A stretch of DNA of 5,725 nt from Peptococcaceae bacterium. GTDB taxonomy: Bacteria; Bacillota; DSM-12270; Thermacetogeniales; Thermacetogeniaceae. The position numbers were made by a program, and so were the translations under genes. Positions 1 through 5,725 of this stretch are shown one piece after another (within the stretch, counting starts at the first letter, position 1; each line of letters begins with the position of its first letter). The stretch covers positions 1 to 5,725 of the forward strand of contig PKYJ01000002.1 of the NCBI GenBank assembly GCA_003132605.1, written 5' to 3'. The notes below the pieces were generated by a model. The model worked only from the letters and a program-made list of their open reading frames with translations, searched no databases and was not told the DNA's origin.

Positions 1-1
1 G

Positions 2-2533
2 GCGGACGCCGTCTACCTGGGGGGCAAGTCCTTTGGCGCCCGTGCCTCTGCTGAAAACTTCGACCGGCAGGAGTTGGGCGAGGCTCTGGCCTACGCCCAC
101 CTGCGCGGGGTCAAGGTGTACGTGACCGTCAACACGCTGGTAGACAACGGGGAATTCGGAGAACTGTCCGAGTTCCTGCTTTTTTTGTACCGGGAGGGGG
201 CCGATGCCCTGCTGGTTCAGGACCTGGGGGCGGTTGCGTGGGCGCGGCGGGTGCTTCCGGAGCTTCCCCTGCACGGCAGCACCCAGATGACCGTCCACAA
301 CGCCGCCGGGGTGCAGTTCCTGGCAGGCCTGGGGCTGCGCCGGGTGGTGCTGGCCCGGGAGACCTCGTACCAGGAACTGCTGGAGATCAGGCGCCAGTCC
401 GCCCTGGAGTTGGAGGTGTTCGTCCACGGCGCCCTCTGCATCAGCTACTCCGGCCAGTGCCTGTTCAGCAGCATGGTCGGGGGGCGCAGCGGCAACCGGG
501 GCAGTTGCGCCCAACCGTGCCGGATGGCCTACACTCTGGTGGATGACCGCGGAGGCCAGGTGCCCCACCCGCTCGAGCGGGTACCCGGCGGGAGCGGTGG
601 CGCCTGCACCGGCCAGCACCTGCTGAGCACCAGGGACCTGATGCTGCTGGAAAAGCTGCCCCAGTTGGTGCAAGCCGGGGTGGCCGCCCTGAAGATCGAG
701 GGGCGCATGAAGCGTCCGGAATACGTGGCGACGGTGGTCCGGATCTACCGGAACGCCCTGGACCGGGCCTGGCGGGACCCGGAGCATTATCAGGTCTCCG
801 AAGAAGAAGTCCGCGACCTGGCCCAGGTCTTCAACCGGGGCTTCACCACCGGCTACTTCGACGGCCGGCCGGGCCGCCTCCTGATGAGCTATACCAGGCC
901 GAACAACCGCGGCCTGTACCTGGGGCGCGTGCTGAAAACGACTTCCGGCAAGGGGGTGGTCTTCAAGACGCGCCTGCCGCTCCGGGTGGGGGACGGCATC
1001 GAGTTCTGGATGCAGAAGGGCGACCGGGAAGGGATCACGGTGCACAGCATGCTGCTGCACCTGCCGGCGGCGGAGCCGGCCAGGTGCCCGCCGGGGGACC
1101 CGGTGAGCGCGGTGGCGCCGGGCAGCGAGGTGGAGATCGCCGTGCCCTTTGTCGTCAGGCCGGGGGACCGGGTGTTCAAGACCCACGACGAACGGCTGAT
1201 CAGTGAGGCCCGGCTCAGCTTCACGGGGACGGGACGGCTCAAGATACCAGTCCGAGTCGTCGTCCGGGCGCGCCGGGGTGATCCCTTGGAGTTGGAGGCC
1301 GTGGATGCGGATGGCATCCGGGTGACGGTGAAGGGAACGCTCCCAGGCGAGATCGCCCTGAAGCACCCCCTCACCCCGGAGGTGGCGCAGGCGCAAATCG
1401 AACGCCTGGGCAACACCCCCTTTACCCTGGCCGGTCTGGATTGCGACCTGGACGGGACGGCCATGTACCCGTTGAGTGAACTCAACACAGTCCGGCGCGA
1501 CCTTACCGCAACCCTGGAGTCCGCCCGCCTCGACCGGTTCCGGCGGGCGCTCCCGAAGGGAGTTGAAGAGACGATGGCGGCGCTCTGGTCGTCCCTGCGG
1601 CAGGATGCGGCACAGGCCGCTTGCCGGACTTCCGCCCGCCCGCTGCTGGCGGTGGCGGTGGCCGACTACACCGGCATGGAAGCGGCCATCGACGGGGGCG
1701 CCTCTGCCGTCTATTTCGGTGGACTGTCGTACCGGGGGCGGGAGGCCTGGAACCGGGGCGCTGTTGACCGGGCGGTGGACATGTGCCGGACGAACAACGT
1801 CCGGGCCTACCTGATCCTGCCCCGGATCTGGAAGGAGGGTGAGCGCCCCGGCGCTGCCGAATGGCTTGACATAGCCGTAAAATTGCGGGGTGCCGGGGTG
1901 GTGGCCGGCGACCTGGGGGGGCTGAAGCTGGCCATCCAGTCCGGGCTGGAGACGGTTACCGATCTCTCCGTCCCCGTTTTCAACGACCTGGCGATCCAGT
2001 TGCTGCTGCGGCAGGGCGCGGCCAGGCTGACCCTGTCGCCGGAGTTGAACCGGGAGCAGTTGCGGAACCTCCGCTTCCGGGGGGCGCCGTGCCTGGAAAT
2101 GGTGGTGCATGGGACACTGCCCCTGATGGTCAGCGAGTACTGTCCGGTGGGGGCGGTGACCGGGACCGGCGACCGCTGTCCGGAGACCTGCCGCAGGACG
2201 CCCTGCTTCCTGGAAGACCGTCAGGGCTACCGGTTTCCCCTGCAGCTCGACGAGCACTGCCGGATGACTCTTTACAACTCCAGGGAACTGTGTCTGATCG
2301 AGCACCTTGGTGATATAATACAGGACGGGTATGGTTCCCTGAGGCTGGACCTCCGCAGCCACGAGGCGAAAGCGGTGCGGGAGATCACCAGGATCTACGG
2401 TCACGCCCTGAAGGACCTGCTGGCCGGCGCCTGGAACGCGAGCGCCGCCAGGCAGGCCTGGGAGCGGCTCGACCGGCTCTCCCTGCGGGGCCTGACCCGC
2501 GGCCACTACCTGCGCGGTGTTATCGAGAAGTGA
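2..2533 (+). CDS. U32 family peptidase / RNA-hydroxylase-like protein, two-lobed long form (5' partial)
   Basis: The frame is open to the left edge. The first visible residues (ADAVYLGG, then SFGARASAENF) are the conserved early strand of U32 proteins, so only some 20-30 N-terminal residues should be missing; the TTG at 74 is internal. 843 residues are visible. Residues 1-250 form the U32 lobe. It has an EVFVHGALC signature, four cysteines (146, 153, 169, 173; C-x6-C-x15-C-x3-C) of the type that binds an Fe-S cluster in characterised relatives, and KIEGRMKRPEYV at 231-242. About 300-470 is a beta-rich middle region like DUF3656 (GLYLGRV, VGDGIEFW). From about 555 the U32 fold repeats in degenerate form (ASAVYFGG at 567) with other cysteines. 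Relatives such as RlhA and TrhP hydroxylate 23S rRNA or tRNA, and others are annotated as collagenase-like proteases; the substrate here is unknown. mutS2 follows directly, suggesting cotranscription. The family call is firm, the activity is not. Confidence 0.93.
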   Translation, partial: ADAVYLGGKSFGARASAENFDRQELGEALAYAHLRGVKVYVTVNTLVDNGEFGELSEFLLFLYREGADALLVQDLGAVAWARRVLPELPLHGSTQMTVHNAAGVQFLAGLGLRRVVLARETSYQELLEIRRQSALELEVFVHGALCISYSGQCLFSSMVGGRSGNRGSCAQPCRMAYTLVDDRGGQVPHPLERVPGGSGGACTGQHLLSTRDLMLLEKLPQLVQAGVAALKIEGRMKRPEYVATVVRIYRNALDRAWRDPEHYQVSEEEVRDLAQVFNRGFTTGYFDGRPGRLLMSYTRPNNRGLYLGRVLKTTSGKGVVFKTRLPLRVGDGIEFWMQKGDREGITVHSMLLHLPAAEPARCPPGDPVSAVAPGSEVEIAVPFVVRPGDRVFKTHDERLISEARLSFTGTGRLKIPVRVVVRARRGDPLELEAVDADGIRVTVKGTLPGEIALKHPLTPEVAQAQIERLGNTPFTLAGLDCDLDGTAMYPLSELNTVRRDLTATLESARLDRFRRALPKGVEETMAALWSSLRQDAAQAACRTSARPLLAVAVADYTGMEAAIDGGASAVYFGGLSYRGREAWNRGAVDRAVDMCRTNNVRAYLILPRIWKEGERPGAAEWLDIAVKLRGAGVVAGDLGGLKLAIQSGLETVTDLSVPVFNDLAIQLLLRQGAARLTLSPELNREQLRNLRFRGAPCLEMVVHGTLPLMVSEYCPVGAVTGTGDRCPETCRRTPCFLEDRQGYRFPLQLDEHCRMTLYNSRELCLIEHLGDIIQDGYGSLRLDLRSHEAKAVREITRIYGHALKDLLAGAWNASAARQAWERLDRLSLRGLTRGHYLRGVIEK
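2311..2319 (+). promoter_or_regulatory. Candidate internal extended -10 promoter element upstream of mutS2
   Basis: TGATATAAT is a perfect extended -10 (TGn plus TATAAT) inside the 3' part of the U32 gene, about 215 bases before the mutS2 start. It is spelled by consecutive codons GAT-ATA-ATA in a gene that otherwise rarely uses ATA. No good -35 is seen at 16-18 bases upstream (for example TGTCTG at 2291), but extended -10 promoters can work without one. If active it would give mutS2 its own transcript starting near 2326. Chance occurrence remains possible. Confidence 0.3.
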
Positions 2534-2534
2534 G

Positions 2535-4937
2535 ATGCGAGAAAGGCAGGATAAGAGTTTGGATCGGTATTCCCTCAAGAAGCTCGAATTCCACAAGATT
2601 AAAGAGATGCTGGATGCCTGCTGCCATACCCCCCTGAGCGTTCCCCGCGTGCAGGGCCTGGAGCCGTCGGCGGATGCCATTGACATCAAGCGCTGGCAGG
2701 AGGAGACATCCGAGGCGGCAACACTGCTCAGGATCCTGCCGGACCTGGGTTTCGAGGGCATCGCCGACCTGACGCCGATACTGAGACGCGCCGCCATCGG
2801 CGGGGTGCTCGAACCCAGGGAGTTGCTGCTCTGCCACCAGACCCTGGCGGCTGCCGGGCGCATCAAGCATGAACTGGCCCGGGTGCAGTACGATCTGCCC
2901 CACCTGCAGGGGTATGCGGCGAGGATCCAGGACTGCCAACCGTTGCAAGAAAAAATCGGCGCCTGCATCCTTCCTGAGGGGGAGATCGCCGACAGCGCAT
3001 CCCCGGACCTGGCCCGGCTGCGCCAGCAGATCCGGAGCCTGGAAAACCGGGCCCGCAACCAATTGGACGATGTCCTGACCAGGCCGGAGTGGCAAAGATA
3101 CCTGCAGGAGCCGATCTACACTGTGCGGGGCGACCGCTACGTGGTGCCGGTGAAGCAGGAGTACCGCAACCAGTTTCCAGGCATCGTCTACGACCAGTCC
3201 GGCAGCGGGGCGACGGTTTTCATGGAGCCGCTGCCCCTGGTGCCGGTGATGAACGACCTGGCAGCCTCCCGCAGCCAGGCACACCAGGAGGAGCTGCGGA
3301 TCCTGGAGCAGTTGACCAGGCTGCTGGCGGCCTATCATGACGAGATCCGTTCCGACCTGGAGATCCTCGGGCTGCTGGACTTCGATTTTGCCAAGGCCCG
3401 CCTGAGCATCAAGATGAAGGGACGCCAGCCGGAATTCAGCGACGAGGGCTACGTGGTCCTGCGCAGCGGGCGTCACCCGCTGCTCAAGGGAAGCGCGGTA
3501 CCGTTCGATCTCAGGCTTGGCAGGGAGTTTGATTGCCTGGTGATCACCGGGCCGAACACCGGCGGCAAGTCCGTGAGCCTGAAGACGCTCGGCCTGCTGG
3601 GAGTGATGGCCCAGGCGGGTCTCCACATCCCCGCCGGCGAGGGCACTGTCCTCCCGGTCTTTACCGACATCTACGCGGACATCGGGGATGAGCAGAGCAT
3701 CGAGCAATCCCTGAGCACCTTCTCCGGGCATATGTCGAACATTGCCCGCATCCTCAGAGAGGCTGCGGACGCTTGCTCCGGCGGGCGCAGTTGCCTGGTG
3801 CTGCTGGATGAGTTGGGCGCCGGAACCGACCCGGAGCAGGGGGCGGCCCTGGGCATGGCGATCCTCCGGCGTCTGATGCGCAGCGGCGCCCTGGTTGTAA
3901 CCACCACCCATTACAGCGAGCTGAAGGTCTTTGCCCATACTGAAGAGCGGGCGGAAAACGCCTCGGTGGAGTTTGACAGCAAGACACTGCGGCCCACCTA
4001 CAAGCTGTCCATCGGGACGCCGGGAGAGAGCAACGCCTTCGAGATTGCCGAGCGCCTGGATCTGCTGCCGGAGGTCATCGAGCAGGCCCGGGCCTTCTTG
4101 AGGCCGGAACAGCGGCAGTTGGCCGACCTGATCAGGCACCTGAAAGAGGACCAGGCAGCCGCCTCCGAGGCCCGCTGGGAGGCCGAGCACCTGAATGCCG
4201 ATGCCCGGCAAGTGCAGGCCAGGATCAGGGATGAGGAGGAGCGGTTGCGCCAGAAGGAGCGGGATGTCCTGGCCAGGGCCGCCCGGGAGGCCCAGGAGCT
4301 GGTGCGGACCGCCCGGAGTGAGGCCGAGCAACTGATCCGGACGCTCAGGGAGGAGCAGCGCGAGGCCAGCTTGAAAGAGAGGCAGCAGGCCGCCCTGGCG
4401 GCGCGCAGCAAACTGACCGAGGTGTCCGACCGGATCGAGGAGCAGATCGCCTCCATCCTGCCGGAACCTGCGGGTGAGGTAGTGGATAGTGTGAAGAGCG
4501 GCGACCGGGTATTGATACCCCGATTCAACGCCGAGGGGTACGTGCTGGATGGGTCGAACGGCGGCAGCGACGTCCTGGTCCAGGTGGGGGCGCTGAGGGT
4601 GAACCTCCCGCTGCACGAGCTGCGCAGGGGGGCCAAACAGAAAAAGGCGGGCACTTTCTCAATCAAGGCCCCGTCGCTGGAGCAAAAGGCCGAGGTATCA
4701 CATGAGCTGCACCTGCGCGGCCTGCGGGTCGATGAGGCCCTGGAGAAGGTGGACAAATACCTGGACAGCGCCTACCTGGCCGGCCTGCCCAACGTCAACC
4801 TGATTCACGGCAAGGGGACCGGCGCCTTGAGGGACGCTCTAAGGCAATACTTGACCCAGCATCCCTTTGTTGGTTCATACCGCACCGGCGGTTATTACGA
4901 AGGGGGTACCGGGGTGACCGTGGTCACATTCAAGTAG
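2535..4937 (+). CDS. mutS2: MutS2 (RqcU-type) ATPase with C-terminal Smr domain
   Basis: This is a full-length MutS2 paralogue of 800 residues from ATG 2535 (Bacillus MutS2 is about 785). In order it has an N-terminal lever/clamp region (LEFHKIKEML near 17; PVKQEYR), an ATPase with Walker A GPNTGGKS at 339-346, signature STFSGHM at 394-400, Walker B LVLLDE at 421-426 and H-loop His459. A charged Glu/Arg/Ala-rich coiled coil spans about 520-640, a KOW-like segment about 653-697 (VKSGDRV), and the Smr domain about 720-800 (HGKGTGALR). The Smr 'LDLRG' motif reads LHLRG, with His726 for Asp. The family was first linked to suppressing recombination; in Bacillus it binds collided ribosomes and splits them. 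The protein is cytoplasmic. The ATG lies 1 base after the U32 stop. Rival starts are TTG 2559 (better ribosome site, same N-terminal length as Bacillus) and GTG 2517 (no visible site). Identity is very secure, the start is not. Confidence 0.96.
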   Translation: MRERQDKSLDRYSLKKLEFHKIKEMLDACCHTPLSVPRVQGLEPSADAIDIKRWQEETSEAATLLRILPDLGFEGIADLTPILRRAAIGGVLEPRELLLCHQTLAAAGRIKHELARVQYDLPHLQGYAARIQDCQPLQEKIGACILPEGEIADSASPDLARLRQQIRSLENRARNQLDDVLTRPEWQRYLQEPIYTVRGDRYVVPVKQEYRNQFPGIVYDQSGSGATVFMEPLPLVPVMNDLAASRSQAHQEELRILEQLTRLLAAYHDEIRSDLEILGLLDFDFAKARLSIKMKGRQPEFSDEGYVVLRSGRHPLLKGSAVPFDLRLGREFDCLVITGPNTGGKSVSLKTLGLLGVMAQAGLHIPAGEGTVLPVFTDIYADIGDEQSIEQSLSTFSGHMSNIARILREAADACSGGRSCLVLLDELGAGTDPEQGAALGMAILRRLMRSGALVVTTTHYSELKVFAHTEERAENASVEFDSKTLRPTYKLSIGTPGESNAFEIAERLDLLPEVIEQARAFLRPEQRQLADLIRHLKEDQAAASEARWEAEHLNADARQVQARIRDEEERLRQKERDVLARAAREAQELVRTARSEAEQLIRTLREEQREASLKERQQAALAARSKLTEVSDRIEEQIASILPEPAGEVVDSVKSGDRVLIPRFNAEGYVLDGSNGGSDVLVQVGALRVNLPLHELRRGAKQKKAGTFSIKAPSLEQKAEVSHELHLRGLRVDEALEKVDKYLDSAYLAGLPNVNLIHGKGTGALRDALRQYLTQHPFVGSYRTGGYYEGGTGVTVVTFK
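2545..2561 (+). promoter_or_regulatory. Possible ribosome-binding site that would set mutS2 start at TTG 2559
   Basis: GGCAGGA at 2545-2551 ends 7 bases before an in-frame TTG at 2559, a normal spacing. Starting there gives MDRYSLKKLEF, which places the conserved LEF at residue 9, exactly as in Bacillus subtilis MutS2. The competing ATG at 2535 has only AGAAG at 2526-2530 with a tight 4-base gap, but could be served by translational coupling to the U32 stop codon at 2531-2533. Sequence alone does not decide. Confidence 0.4.
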
Positions 4938-4951
4938 TTAGCGGTTGGCAT

Positions 4952-4971
4952 CCTCGAGGTTCGAGGTTCGA
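4952..4971. repeat. Short tandem heptamer with a small hairpin
   Basis: Positions 4954-4971 hold about two and a half copies of TCGAGGT in direct tandem. The same stretch can fold: CCTCGA (4952-4957) pairs with TCGAGG (4961-4966) around a 3-base loop. It begins 15 bases after the mutS2 stop. No T-run follows, so it does not look like a terminator. Its role is unknown; it may be a small intergenic repeat or chance. Confidence 0.5.
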
Positions 4972-5091
4972 AGAGAAAAGCTAATTATTCACGAAACACC
5001 AGTCGAAGCATTTGACGATTTCGGAAGGGCGCCAATAAACGGCTTAATATCAAGTATTGCGGCTTCAGCTTAGTTCCCAACTGGAATAAAG

Positions 5092-5127
5092 AAAAGAGCG
5101 TACTCAGATTTCTGAGTACGCTCTTTT
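5092..5127 (-). terminator. Rho-independent terminator, probably bidirectional, mainly for the SLH gene
   Basis: A perfect 16-bp inverted repeat (AAAAGAGCGTACTCAG at 5092-5107 with its complement at 5112-5127) closes on a 4-base loop ATTT. On the minus strand it lies 11 bases after the SLH stop codon and runs into TTTT-C-TTTATT, a good U-rich tail. On the plus strand the arm also ends in TTTT but is followed by GGG, so it is a weaker terminator for mutS2, whose stop is 154 bases upstream. No other terminator is visible between the two convergent genes, so it probably serves both. Confidence 0.9.
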
Positions 5128-5138
5128 GGGAATTAAAC

Positions 5139-5725
5139 TTACTTGCCTAAGAAGGCGAGCATCTTGTAAATCATCGCCGCTTCCTGGGCCCTGGTGGCCT
5201 CAGCCAGTGGGGCAAGCGTATCGGCGGTCATGCCGATGACGATACCTGCCTTGACGGATTCGTCCACTCCAGACTTTGCCCAACTGCTGACAGCCGATCC
5301 GTCGATGAAAGCGTTCAGTTCGGTGCCGTTAGTGGCAGGGGTCTTGTTCCCCAGAGCTTTGGTTACAGCCACGGCCATCTGCTCTCTGGTAATCATGGCA
5401 TTTGGAGCAAACAGCTTATCGCCAATGCCGGATACCAGATCTGCCGAAGCAGCGGCGTTCACGGAGCCGTAGTACCAATCATATGCGGTAACGTCCGTAA
5501 ACGTGCCGGTTGTTCCGCTAGTGTTCAGCCCGAGGGCTTTCGCCAGCATGGCGGAAAACTCGGCCCTGCTGATGTAGGCATCCGGTCTGAAGGTGCCGTC
5601 CGGGTAACCGGCGATAATGCCCCTGCTGGCGAGGCTGATGATGGCATCGTATCCCCAGTAGGAGGCGGGAACATCGGAGAATATGGGTGTTGTCGTTGTC
5701 TGTACCCCTGCGGTGAAGCTCATGA
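5139..5725 (-). CDS. SLH-domain (S-layer homology) cell-surface protein, C-terminal part (5' partial)
   Basis: Three SLH repeats end four residues before the stop, the usual C-terminal anchor that holds surface proteins to secondary cell-wall polymer. Counting from ATG 5723 (194 residues), they lie at about 15-66, 75-125 and 139-190. Each starts with an F-x-D-like element (IFSDV, TFTDV, AFIDG) and carries the ligand motif in altered form: SRAE (52-55), TREQ (112-115) and TRAQ (177-180). Repeat 1 is the most canonical (GYPDGTFRPDA). The region before repeat 1 has a Thr-rich linker (TTTT) and no signal peptide, and the frame stays open to the edge, so I read the ATG at 5723 as internal and most of the protein as lying outside the window. 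What the protein does (S-layer, enzyme, adhesin) cannot be seen. It is convergent with mutS2, and its lower G+C (about 53-60% in sampled lines) may reflect later acquisition or different selection. Confidence 0.9.
   Translation of the reverse strand, partial: MSFTAGVQTTTTPIFSDVPASYWGYDAIISLASRGIIAGYPDGTFRPDAYISRAEFSAMLAKALGLNTSGTTGTFTDVTAYDWYYGSVNAAASADLVSGIGDKLFAPNAMITREQMAVAVTKALGNKTPATNGTELNAFIDGSAVSSWAKSGVDESVKAGIVIGMTADTLAPLAEATRAQEAAMIYKMLAFLGK

Noticed and set aside
74..76. TTG at 74 as the start of the U32 gene
   Set aside because: The 24 codons before it in the same frame encode the conserved ADAVYLGG and FGARASAENF segment, so the gene starts before the window.
889..1488. A 199-codon minus-strand frame inside the U32 gene
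   Set aside because: Its product is Ser/Arg/Pro/Thr rich with no domain, and it lies over the conserved middle region of the U32 protein; it is a shadow of GC-rich coding DNA.
1866..1894. TTGACA at 1866-1871 as a promoter -35
   Set aside because: No -10-like sequence lies 16-18 bases downstream; that stretch is GC-rich coding sequence.
2520..4616. A 698-codon open frame on the minus strand covering most of mutS2
   Set aside because: It is antisense to an unmistakable MutS2. Its product is low-complexity (Leu, Gly, Gln, Pro, Arg, His rich) with no recognisable motif. Long antisense frames arise from the strong G/C third-position bias of the real gene.
4956..4972. GGTTCGA sequences resembling a tRNA T-loop
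   Set aside because: There is no acceptor pairing, anticodon arm or CCA end around them; the likeness comes from the heptamer repeat.
5721..5723. ATG at 5723 as the true start of the SLH gene
   Set aside because: No signal peptide follows it although SLH proteins are exported, only a short linker precedes the first SLH repeat, and the frame is open to the window edge.

Overview
The window reads as chromosomal DNA from a Gram-positive-type, GC-rich member of the Firmicutes/Bacillota, plausibly of the Clostridia or Peptococcaceae kind. The grounds are a long two-lobed U32 'peptidase' gene directly upstream of mutS2, a MutS2 protein that aligns along its whole length with the Bacillus type, and a wall-anchored S-layer-homology (SLH) protein. 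The genus cannot be named from this sequence. Three 60-base lines sampled from the two large genes are about 67-80% G+C. Lines from the SLH gene are about 53-60%, and lines from the gap between mutS2 and the SLH gene are about 42-43%.

Layout: (1) Positions 2-2533 (+) hold nearly all of a U32-family gene whose first few dozen codons lie before the window. (2) mutS2 (+) follows with essentially no gap and ends at 4937, so the two form an operon-like pair. (3) Positions 4938-5138 are a 201-base AT-rich convergent gap. It holds a short heptamer repeat with a small hairpin and, at its right end, a perfect 16-bp terminator hairpin. (4) Positions 5139-5725 (-) hold the C-terminal part of an SLH-domain surface protein that continues past the right edge.

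How the genes may work together: the best-studied U32 proteins hydroxylate tRNA or 23S rRNA, and MutS2 of Bacillus acts on collided ribosomes. The operon pair may therefore share a translation or RNA-quality theme; this is inference from family knowledge. The SLH gene is convergent, differs in composition and looks unrelated to the pair.

I found no CRISPR array, mobile element, RNA gene or clearly new multi-gene system. The points most worth a second look are the degenerate second half of the U32 protein with its own cysteine cluster, the missing Asp in the MutS2 Smr motif, a perfect extended -10 box inside the U32 gene upstream of mutS2, and the undecided mutS2 start codon.
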